A stretch of DNA of 64,000 bases. Origin: Sinomonas mesophila. GTDB lineage: Bacteria; Actinomycetota; Actinomycetes; Actinomycetales; Micrococcaceae. Location: contig NZ_MTIC01000008.1 in NCBI RefSeq assembly GCF_001999765.1, positions 124,001 through 188,000 on the forward strand, written 5' to 3'. Shown in pieces: positions 48,330-54,888 of this stretch (position 1 is the stretch's first letter; every line of letters starts with the position of its first letter). The notes beneath the pieces are model-generated. The model saw only the letters and a list, made by a program, of their open reading frames with translations. It had not been told where the DNA came from and did no database searches. The position numbers and the translations under genes are program-made.

Positions 48330-49856
48330 ATGAACAGCACCACGGACATCGTCGTCCCGCCGCTGGACACCGCCGGAATCGCCGGCGGGCACGCGCCGTC
48401 GTCCCTCCCCGACGGTGTGAGCCCCCGCCTCTACAACAAGGACCTCGCCCCCACCCAGCGCGCCGGCCGCAAGTGGACCGCCTACAGCATCTTCACCCTG
48501 TGGGCCAACGACGTGCACAGCCTCGGCAACTACGCCTTCGCGATCGGCCTCTTCGCCCTCGGGCTCGGCGGCTGGCAGGTCCTCGCGGCGCTCGGCGTCG
48601 GCGCGGCCCTCCTGTTCGCCCTCCTGAACCTCTCGGGCTTCATGGGCCAGAAGACCGGCATCCCCTTCCCGGTCATGAGCCGCATCGCCTTCGGCATCCA
48701 CGGCGCGCAGATCGCCGCGGTGCTCCGCGGCGGCGTCGCGATCGCCTGGTTCGGCATCCAGACCTACCTGGCCTCCGTCGTCCTGCGCGTCCTCATCCTC
48801 GCCCTCGCCCCGGGCCTCGCACCGCTCGACGAGGGCTCGATCCTCGGCCTCTCCCCGCTCGGCTGGGCGGCGTTCGTGGGCCTGTGGATCGTCCAGGTCG
48901 TCATCGTCTCCTACGGAATGGAGATGATCCGCAAGTACGAGGCCTTCGCCGGTCCCGTCATCCTCGTCACGATGCTCGCCCTCGCCGTCTGGATGTTCGC
49001 CCAGGCCGGCTTCGAGATCGCGTGGAGCACTGACAAGAGCCTCACCGGCGGGGACATGTGGCTCCAGATCCTCGGCGGCGGCGCCCTCTGGGTCTCGATC
49101 TACGCCACCTTCGTGCTGAACTTCTGCGACTTCACCCGCTCGGCCAAGTCCAAGGGCGCGATCGTCAAGGGCAACTTCTGGGGCATCCCGATCAACATGC
49201 TCCTCTTCGGCGCCATCACCGTGGTCCTCGCCGGCGCCCAGTTCAAGATCAACGGCCAGATCATCACGAGCCCCTCGGACATCGTCGCCGAGATCCCGAA
49301 CACGCTCCTGCTCGCAGGCGCCTCGGCCGCGCTCCTGATCCTGACCATCGCCGTGAACCTCATGGCCAACTTCGTCGCCCCGACGTACGCCCTGACCAAC
49401 CTCTTCCCGAAGCGGCTCGACTTCCGCAAGGCCGCGATCGTCTCGGCCGTGATCGGCCTCGTGATCCTGCCCTGGAACCTGTACAACAACCCGGTCGTGA
49501 TCGTGTACTTCCTCGGCGGCCTCGGTGCCCTCCTCGGCCCGCTGTTCGGCGTCATCATGGCCGACTACTGGCTCATCCGCCGCGGCAAGGTCAACGTCCC
49601 GGCCCTCTACTCCGAGGACCGCGCCGGCGAGTTCCACTACACGAAGGGCGTCAACCCGCGCGCCGTCGCCGCGCTCATCCCCGCCGCGGCCGTCGCGATC
49701 GCGATCGCCTTCATCCCGGCGCTGGGCGCGCTGAGCTCCTTCTCGTGGTTCTTCGGCGCGGGCATCGCCGCCGTCAACTACTGGTTCATCGCCGACCGCC
49801 AGCGCACTTTCGCGGACGCCGACGGCGAGGCCATCGCCGTCCCGAGCGTGCACTAG
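48330..49856 (+). CDS. NCS1 family nucleobase/hydantoin:cation symporter
   Basis: A 508-residue permease with about 12 membrane helices. The NCS1 helices are clear: FTLWANDVHSLGNYAFAIGL in helix 1, RGGVAIAWFGIQTYLASVVL in helix 3 and IAVNLMANFVAPTYALTNL in helix 8. Trp140 and Gln144 match the Trp117/Gln121 pair that contacts the hydantoin ring in Mhp1, and an Asn in helix 8 matches its Asn318. Candidate substrates are hydantoins, allantoin, uracil or cytosine. The downstream racemase-fold gene favours hydantoin- or allantoin-like compounds. ATG 48330 has a GAGAGAAGA sequence upstream. Confidence 0.9.
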   Translation: MNSTTDIVVPPLDTAGIAGGHAPSSLPDGVSPRLYNKDLAPTQRAGRKWTAYSIFTLWANDVHSLGNYAFAIGLFALGLGGWQVLAALGVGAALLFALLNLSGFMGQKTGIPFPVMSRIAFGIHGAQIAAVLRGGVAIAWFGIQTYLASVVLRVLILALAPGLAPLDEGSILGLSPLGWAAFVGLWIVQVVIVSYGMEMIRKYEAFAGPVILVTMLALAVWMFAQAGFEIAWSTDKSLTGGDMWLQILGGGALWVSIYATFVLNFCDFTRSAKSKGAIVKGNFWGIPINMLLFGAITVVLAGAQFKINGQIITSPSDIVAEIPNTLLLAGASAALLILTIAVNLMANFVAPTYALTNLFPKRLDFRKAAIVSAVIGLVILPWNLYNNPVVIVYFLGGLGALLGPLFGVIMADYWLIRRGKVNVPALYSEDRAGEFHYTKGVNPRAVAALIPAAAVAIAIAFIPALGALSSFSWFFGAGIAAVNYWFIADRQRTFADADGEAIAVPSVH

Positions 49857-49870
49857 CCGCCCACCCTTAA

Positions 49871-49920
49871 GCACGACGGCGGCGGGCCGGCTCACAGCCC
49901 CGGCCCGCCGCCGTCGTCCG
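49871..49920 (+). terminator. Hairpin between permease and racemase genes
   Basis: GCACGACGGCGGCGGGCCGG pairs with CCGGCCCGCCGCCGTCGTCC, a stem of about 20 bp. It would reduce read-through into the downstream gene, so permease and racemase may be transcribed at different levels. Confidence 0.8.
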
Positions 49921-49974
49921 CACCACTCCCCGCACGGCCGCCCGCCGCGCCAGAGCCCGAAGCAAGGAAGACCC

Positions 49975-50700
49975 ATGCGCATCCTCGTCGCCAACGTCAA
50001 CACGACCCAGTCCATGACCGACTCGATCGCCGAGGCAGCCCGCGCCGCCGCCTCGCCCGGGACCGAGATCGTGGGCATCACGCCGCACTTCGGCGCCGAC
50101 TCGTGCGAGGGCAACTTCGAGTCCTACCTCGCCGCGATCGCCGTCATGGACGCCGTGACCCGGTACGAGGGCGAGTTCGACGCCGTCATCCAGGCCGGCT
50201 ACGGCGAGCACGGCCGCGAGGGGCTCCAGGAGCTGCTCGACGTGCCGGTCGTGGACATCACCGAGGCGGCCGCCTCGACCGCGATGTACCTCGGGCACAA
50301 GTACTCGGTCGTCACGACCCTCGACCGGGCCGTGCCGCTCATCGAGGACCGGCTCAAGCTCGCCGGCCTCGACGCCCGGTGCGCCTCGGTCCGGGCCTCG
50401 GGGCTCGGCGTGCTCGAGCTCGAGGAAGACCCGGATCGGGCGGTCAAGGAGATCGTCTCGCAGGCGGAGATGGCCGTGGGCGACGACAAGGCCGAGGTGA
50501 TCGTGCTCGGCTGCGGCGGGATGAGCGGGCTCGACGCGCAGATCCGCGAGTGCTGCGGCGTGCCGGTGGTCGACGGCGTCGCGGCGGCGGTCGCGGTGGC
50601 TGAGGGGCTCGTGCGGCTCGGGCTCTCGACGTCGAAGGTGCGCACGTACGCGCGGCCGCGGGAGAAGAAGGTCATCGGCTGGCCGCTCTCGGCGCGGTAG
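49975..50700 (+). CDS. Asp/Glu/hydantoin racemase-fold enzyme lacking the first catalytic cysteine
   Basis: A 241-residue enzyme of the hydantoin racemase/allantoin racemase/arylmalonate decarboxylase superfamily. The start ILVANVNTTQSMT is the usual substrate-binding strand. The second catalytic cysteine is present, Cys180 in VIVLGCGGMSG. The first, normally in a CFGDPG-like loop, is replaced: AGYGEHG has Gly75 at that position. Racemases need both cysteines; arylmalonate decarboxylase works with only the second and has Gly at the first. So a decarboxylase, lyase or isomerase activity is more likely than racemisation. AAGGAAG precedes the ATG. Confidence 0.88.
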   Translation: MRILVANVNTTQSMTDSIAEAARAAASPGTEIVGITPHFGADSCEGNFESYLAAIAVMDAVTRYEGEFDAVIQAGYGEHGREGLQELLDVPVVDITEAAASTAMYLGHKYSVVTTLDRAVPLIEDRLKLAGLDARCASVRASGLGVLELEEDPDRAVKEIVSQAEMAVGDDKAEVIVLGCGGMSGLDAQIRECCGVPVVDGVAAAVAVAEGLVRLGLSTSKVRTYARPREKKVIGWPLSAR

Positions 50701-50730
50701 CCCTGCGCGGTTATCCGCGCGCTGCGCGGT

Positions 50731-50833
50731 TTGGCACCGGTCTCGCCACGAGGCCGGTGCCTTGCTGCGAGACCGCCGCGGAGCCGACCTGTCTCGCGGG
50801 GAAGGACCTGTGTCGGGCGGGACCGGTCCTTGC
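50731..50833. repeat. Triple-hairpin repeat, family D copy 3
   Basis: GGCACCGGTCTC pairs with GAGGCCGGTGCC, GCGAGAC with GTCTCGC, and a third weaker stem AGGACC with GGTCCT lies around a diverged CTGTGTCGGG. It follows the racemase gene by 30 bp, so the permease-racemase pair is bracketed by family D copies. Confidence 0.85.
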
Positions 50834-50856
50834 CGTTCTCTGGCAGCCCACAACCA

Positions 50857-50911
50857 GGTTTCTCCAAACGATGGACTGCGCCTTGGTTTCTCCAGTCGAT
50901 GGATTTAGACT
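50857..50911 (+). promoter_or_regulatory. Promoter with two 19-bp direct repeats before the sigma-like operon
   Basis: GGTTTCTCCAnnCGATGGA occurs at 50857-50875 and 50885-50903, 28 bp apart, differing only at the two middle bases. Each contains TCCA and TGGA as a small inverted repeat. The second copy overlaps the promoter TTGGTT (50883-50888), 17 bases, TAGACT (50906-50911), which lies 24 bp before the ATG at 50936. This looks like a dedicated control region. Confidence 0.7.
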
Positions 50912-50935
50912 GGAGGCCTACCTGCGAGGTGCACC

Positions 50936-51586
50936 ATGTGCGAAGTGCCCAAACGCCATGTCCTGGCCGCCATTCGCCCCGCGCGCGTCCTGATCGCCGC
51001 GGCGGGAATCGCCGCGATCGCCGCGGGCTGGTTCGTGCCCACGCTCCTCTCCGCAGTCCCGATCGGCGCCGGCGCGCTGGTCCTCCTCGCCGCGGCCCTG
51101 CCGGCGGTGCGGGACGTCGAGCTCGGCCTGCCCGGAGACATCCGGCTCTCGGCGGCCCTCGCCGGCCGGCAGACGGACATCGCCTCCGTGTTCGAGCAGC
51201 AGCGAGGCGACCTCCAGCTGTGCGCCCAGCTCCTGTGCGGCGATCCTGAGCAGGCGAAGGCCCTCCTCGAGGCCGCGTGGGCCCGCACCGCCGAGGTGTG
51301 GCGCGGCCCCGTCACCCCGCAGCTGCGCCTCTACACCCTGTGCGTCCTCGTGCACCTGCTCGACCGGCAGGACCGCTGGGGCCCGGCAAGGAAGCCCAAG
51401 CACCCCAAGACGCTCCTGGCCGCGCTCCCCGCCGGCGAGCGCATCGTCGTCGTGCTCCACGACTTCGCCTCCCTCACCATCGCCGAGATCGCCGGGCTCA
51501 CGGAGAGCACGACGACGGCGGTCACCGAGCGCCTCGAGCGCGCCAACGAGAGGGCGCAGCTCGCGCTGGGGAGCGGGCAGCCGTGA
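50936..51586 (+). CDS. Membrane-anchored sigma-factor-like protein
   Basis: A 216-residue protein that joins two N-terminal membrane helices (about 16-34 and 37-57) to a cytoplasmic part resembling ECF sigma factors. Residues about 85-145 are helical and similar in place to region 2, though weak. Residues about 160-208, LPAGERIVVVLHDFASLTIA through ERLERAN, fit a region 4 helix-turn-helix. It could be a tethered transcription factor released by proteolysis, or a sigma-like fold used for protein contact. Its stop overlaps the next gene by four bases. I know of no characterised protein with this order. Confidence 0.75.
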   Translation: MCEVPKRHVLAAIRPARVLIAAAGIAAIAAGWFVPTLLSAVPIGAGALVLLAAALPAVRDVELGLPGDIRLSAALAGRQTDIASVFEQQRGDLQLCAQLLCGDPEQAKALLEAAWARTAEVWRGPVTPQLRLYTLCVLVHLLDRQDRWGPARKPKHPKTLLAALPAGERIVVVLHDFASLTIAEIAGLTESTTTAVTERLERANERAQLALGSGQP

Positions 51587-52635
51587 ACACCGACCTGCGC
51601 CAGCTGCTCTACGCCGAGGCAGTCGAGTTGGCCGAGCGGCACCCGGCGGACCTCGACCGGTCGGTGGCCCTCGGGCAGCAGCGGCTGCGCTCGCGCCTGT
51701 CCCTCGTCAGCGTCCTGACGGCCGTGCTGGTGCTCGCCGCGGCGGCCACGCTCGTCGTCGTGCGGCTCCTGGGCGCGGGCGAGGGCCCAGGGCCCGCGAC
51801 GGTCGTCGGCGTCGCCGTCACCGCGCCCGGGCACGCGCTCGAGCTGGGCACCCGCGTGCAGGCCACGGCGACTGCCGCGCTGAGCGACGGCGGCTCGCGC
51901 GTCCTCGGGGGCGGGGTCGTGTGGGCGAGCGCGGACCCCGCCGTCGTCGCTGTCGACGGCGCCGGGCTCGTGACCGCCGTCGGCCCCGGCACCGCCGAGG
52001 TCACCGCCGCGTTCGGCGGGCACAGCGGATCGGCCGCGTTCGCCGTCGCCGGAGGGCCGACGCCGAGCCCGACGCCGCTGCCCCACATCGTCGCGCTGCG
52101 CGTCGACCCGGACTCCCTGACGGTCGAGGCGGGGACGACGGGCACGATCAACGCGCACTTCATCTACAGCGACGGCTCGTCGGCGGCGCCAGCGCACGCC
52201 GAGTGGTGGTCGTCGGACCCCACGGTCGCGACCGTGGCGGCGCAGCCGAACGGCGGGGCAACCGAGACCGCCATCGCCGCGGGGACCGCGAAGATCACGG
52301 CCCTCGCGAGGGACGAGGCGGGGACGGCCTTCACGGCGACCGCGACCGTCACCGTCAACCCGCCCGCCGTCGTGCGCATCACGATCTACCCGCCCGAGCT
52401 GCCGATCCTCTACGCCGGGGACAAGCCCGTCAAGCTCACCGCCACGGTCGTGTACCGGGACGGGACGAGCGGGGAGAGCGACCTCGTCGCCTGGGCATCG
52501 ACGGACAACGGCATCGCGCACGTCGACAGCCGCGGCTACGTCTACCCCGAGGGCCACGGCACGGCAACGATCACCGCCGCGCTCGGGGACGTCACGAGCC
52601 CGCCGGTCACCGTCACCGTCAAGCAGATCTACTGA
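51583..52635 (+). CDS. Single-pass membrane protein with three BIG2-type Ig-like domains
   Basis: A 350-residue protein starting at a GTG that overlaps the upstream stop (GTGA). Residues 1-40 are a cytoplasmic helical segment that could contact the sigma-like protein as an anti-sigma domain would. One membrane helix spans about 44-64. The extracellular part has three bacterial Ig-like (BIG2) domains, seen as VVWASADPAVVAVDGAGLVTA with GTAEVTA, EWWSSDPTVATV with GTAKITA, and VAWASTDNGIAHVDSRGYV with GTATITA. Proline-rich linkers separate them. The layout is that of a membrane sensor or adhesin. Confidence 0.82.
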   Translation: MNTDLRQLLYAEAVELAERHPADLDRSVALGQQRLRSRLSLVSVLTAVLVLAAAATLVVVRLLGAGEGPGPATVVGVAVTAPGHALELGTRVQATATAALSDGGSRVLGGGVVWASADPAVVAVDGAGLVTAVGPGTAEVTAAFGGHSGSAAFAVAGGPTPSPTPLPHIVALRVDPDSLTVEAGTTGTINAHFIYSDGSSAAPAHAEWWSSDPTVATVAAQPNGGATETAIAAGTAKITALARDEAGTAFTATATVTVNPPAVVRITIYPPELPILYAGDKPVKLTATVVYRDGTSGESDLVAWASTDNGIAHVDSRGYVYPEGHGTATITAALGDVTSPPVTVTVKQIY

Positions 52636-52673
52636 CCTCGCACCCATCACCCACCGAATGAGAGGAACCAGCA

Positions 52674-53621
52674 ATGACAACGACACCAGAACTCGTCGAC
52701 GATCCGCACGGCGCCGTCTCCAACGAACCCGAGGCCCTCGGCGAGGAGACCGTCACCCAGCCGATGGCCGAGGAGCCGTCAACCGGCTCGAACGGCGAGG
52801 CCTCGGGGGATCTCGAGGACGACGGCGCCGAGCCGCTTCCCGGGGCCCGCCTGGCGGAGCTCGCCCCCGAGCCGTCGTGGGTCGTGCCCGAGCTCGACCT
52901 GCCGGACATCGGCGAGGCGTCCTTCGGCACCCCGGCGGCGCTGCCGGAGACGGTCCACGGGCCGGACGACCGGGTCCAGATCTCGCCCGCGAACACCTAC
53001 CCGTGGCGCGTCCACGCCTCCCTCCTCATCACGGCCGCGGACAACTCGCTGTGGATCGGGACGGGCTGGTTCATCGGCCCGCACACGCTCATCACGGCCG
53101 GGCACGTCGTGTTCATCAAGAACAGCGGCGTGCCGGGCCGGGACGGGTGGGTCAAGAAGATCCAGGTGATGCCGGGCCGCGACGGCTCGTCCCTGCCCTA
53201 CGGCTCGGTCACAAGCACGAGCTTCCGCTCGGTCAAGGGCTGGACCGTTTCCGGGAGCGAGAACTACGACTACGGCGCGATCATCATCCCGACCGAGCTC
53301 GGCACCTCGACCGGCTGGTTCGGCTATGGCGCGTACACCGACGCGGACCTGCTCAGCGTGACGGCGAACATCTCGGGCTACCCGGGCGACAAGCCGTCCG
53401 GGACGCAGTGGTACGCGGCCCGGAAGGTCGCGTCGGTGGGGCCGCGCAAGGTGCGGTACGACATCGACACGGCCGGCGGGCAGAGCGGCTCCGCCGTCTA
53501 CCGGATCAAGTCCGGCGGGAGGTACGGCATCGCGGTCCACGCGTACGGCGGGGCGACGACGAACTCTGGCACGCGCATCACGGGCCCGGTGTTCGACAAC
53601 TTCAAGGCGTGGAAGGCGTAG
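52674..53621 (+). CDS. V8-like (glutamyl endopeptidase type) serine protease without signal peptide
   Basis: A 315-residue trypsin-fold protease. The catalytic triad is His144 in LITAGHVV, Asp199 in NYDYGAI and Ser271 in GGQSGSAV, spaced as in S1B peptidases. The N-terminal 100 residues are acidic, Pro/Glu-rich and disordered, and might be a propeptide, since VQISPANTYPWR near residue 101 resembles a mature start. No hydrophobic signal sequence precedes it, so the enzyme should stay in the cytoplasm unless exported otherwise. AGGAACCAGCA lies before the ATG, 38 bp after the BIG2 protein stop. Confidence 0.85.
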   Translation: MTTTPELVDDPHGAVSNEPEALGEETVTQPMAEEPSTGSNGEASGDLEDDGAEPLPGARLAELAPEPSWVVPELDLPDIGEASFGTPAALPETVHGPDDRVQISPANTYPWRVHASLLITAADNSLWIGTGWFIGPHTLITAGHVVFIKNSGVPGRDGWVKKIQVMPGRDGSSLPYGSVTSTSFRSVKGWTVSGSENYDYGAIIIPTELGTSTGWFGYGAYTDADLLSVTANISGYPGDKPSGTQWYAARKVASVGPRKVRYDIDTAGGQSGSAVYRIKSGGRYGIAVHAYGGATTNSGTRITGPVFDNFKAWKA

Positions 53622-53635
53622 CGCACACTGGTCCC

Positions 53636-53911
53636 ATGCCTGCCCTGCTCACCGGCCGGGTGACCGACGACGGCGGCGCCCCGCTCGCGCTGGCGAGTGT
53701 CGCCGTCGTGCGCGCCCCGGTCCCCATGCCGGACATTGCGGCCCTCACCGACGCCGATGGCCGCTTCACGCTCACCGCGCCCGCGCCCGGCGAGTACGAG
53801 GTGGGCGTGAGCGCGGACGGCTTCGAGCGCACGACGGCGGAGGTCACCGTCGGTGGCGACGGCGAGGCCGCGCTGGAAATCCGGCTGCGGCGCGCGTCCC
53901 CCGGCAGCTGA
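53636..53911 (+). CDS. Small carboxypeptidase-regulatory-like beta domain protein
   Basis: A 91-residue protein consisting of one CarboxypepD_reg/transthyretin-like beta-sandwich: LTGRVTDDGGAPLALASVAV, ALTDADGRFTLTAPAPGEYE and VGVSADGFERTTAEVTVGG. It has no signal peptide or membrane helix, like the protease before it. It starts 15 bp after the protease stop, so it should be in the same transcript. In known proteins this domain is appended to peptidases or receptors; here it may be a separate inhibitor, substrate or adaptor of the protease. Confidence 0.8.
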   Translation: MPALLTGRVTDDGGAPLALASVAVVRAPVPMPDIAALTDADGRFTLTAPAPGEYEVGVSADGFERTTAEVTVGGDGEAALEIRLRRASPGS

Positions 53912-54050
53912 CTTTCGCCGGCTCACCCGAGCCGCGTTCGCGATCGGCGCGGCCCGTTAGGCGCGGACGAGGGCCCGCAGCGCCTCGTCCCATGCGAAGC
54001 CGGCGCGGGGTGTCCTCGATGACCGCGCCGGCGCCAAAAGGGGTCTAAGG

Positions 54051-54227
54051 TCAGCGACCCCAGAACGGCATGATGATCACCAACAGCAGCAGCCATGTGA
54101 ACACGATGGCCCTGCCGGACGGAAGCAGTGTCCTGTTCCGGGCCGCGCGCTCATTGATCTCCGCCAGATTCTTTTCGAAGTTGGCGCGCCGCTCGGGCGT
54201 CCAGTACTCCTCTTGCTCGGGGGTCAT
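54051..54227 (-). CDS. Small single-helix membrane protein
   Basis: A 58-residue protein with a charged N-terminal helix (YWTPERRANFEKNLAEINER) and one C-terminal membrane helix (AIVFTWLLLLVIIMPFW). I do not recognise it. The start at 54227 has GAGGAG seven bases upstream and overlaps the stop of the preceding gene (ATGA), so the two are coupled. Its function is unknown; the shape resembles short toxin-like or accessory membrane peptides, without further support. Confidence 0.65.
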   Translation of the reverse strand: MTPEQEEYWTPERRANFEKNLAEINERAARNRTLLPSGRAIVFTWLLLLVIIMPFWGR

Positions 54228-54550
54228 GCTGTCTCTCCTCTCATCGTGAACGTGTGCAACCATTCCGCGAGGCCCGCTGGCTGTGCCGCTGTGAAAGTCG
54301 TCGTCGTTCGGATTCGTTCAATGTCCCAAAGGGATTTCCATGCGGGCGCGGGCGCGGCGGGTGTCAGCAGCCCGAGCGCGGCGATCGCCGCGATGCGCGG
54401 GGGTGGGGCTCGAACGGACAGTCCAAGGCCACGTGAACACCTCATGATGAGGAAGAAGACCGCAAGGATGAACCACGCCCTGCGCCCCCTCACGCTGCTC
54501 CTTGTCTGCGCAGCCAGCATCTCCTCGACGGTAGTCGGGTAGCGCTTCAT
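54224..54550 (-). CDS. Small membrane protein, partner of the 58-residue protein
   Basis: A 108-residue protein. The N-terminus MKRYPTTVEEMLAAQTRSSV is polar, followed by a hydrophobic segment (about 26-37), a basic stretch and a second Ala/Leu-rich segment (about 53-70). No family is recognised. ATG 54550 is the best start, although the purine-rich GGGAGGAG is 13 bases away. The stop overlaps the next start by four bases. The pair forms a minus-strand mini-operon convergent with the protease operon. Confidence 0.5.
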   Translation of the reverse strand: MKRYPTTVEEMLAAQTRSSVRGRRAWFILAVFFLIMRCSRGLGLSVRAPPPRIAAIAALGLLTPAAPAPAWKSLWDIERIRTTTTFTAAQPAGLAEWLHTFTMRGETA

Positions 54551-54784
54551 GGTCAGATGATCGCTCCTCCCACCGACAGTTCTCGGGCACGAGAAGGCAC
54601 GCGGCCGAGTACCGGGTTCTTCCTTGTGCGGAGAAGTGCGGTCGTCAGGCATTCCGAACCCACGTGTGTGAAGGTCAGGGCCATCTACCGCTGACAGAAT
54701 CCCCGCCGAATAGCGCTCGCCGCGTCCGCGGTGCTCGGCACGGTCGTTGGCGGGCGGCTCACGGGGCTCCTGGCCCGGGTCTGA

Positions 54785-54868
54785 GTGACCCTGCAGCGCA
54801 GGAACGTGACCCCGCATCGCAGGAAGGTGACCCCGCAACGCAGGAAGGTGACCCCGCAACGCAGGGAG
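54785..54868 (-). repeat. Array of 4 units of 21 bp, family B, right copy in inverted orientation
   Basis: Units start at 54785, 54806, 54827 and 54848. On the plus strand the core reads TGACCCCGCAA followed by CGCAGGAAGG, the reverse complement of the family B core at 42350-42486. With the left copy it brackets a 12.3-kb segment. Confidence 0.95.
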
Positions 54869-54876
54869 GTGCGGCT

Positions 54877-54882
54877 TAGGCT
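54877..54882 (+). promoter_or_regulatory. TAGGCT -10 box, leaderless-type promoter
   Basis: TAGGCT is followed by GGGCGC and the ATG at 54889. It abuts the family B array, whose last unit would overlap the -35 position. Confidence 0.5.
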
Positions 54883-54888
54883 GGGCGC

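Larger units (their letters stand above)
54551..54888. other. 338-bp gap with the right family B array and a leaderless promoter
   Basis: No gene is supported. A short frame at about 54697-54783 reads like a membrane helix (ALAASAVLGTVVGG) but has no start codon and could be a relic. The family B array occupies 54785-54868 and the TAGGCT box 54877-54882. Confidence 0.6.

Noticed and set aside
54697-54783. Helix-like frame (ALAASAVLGTVVGG) ending before the family B array
   Set aside because: No start codon follows the preceding stop; it may be the relic of a gene end, but a chance frame is as likely.
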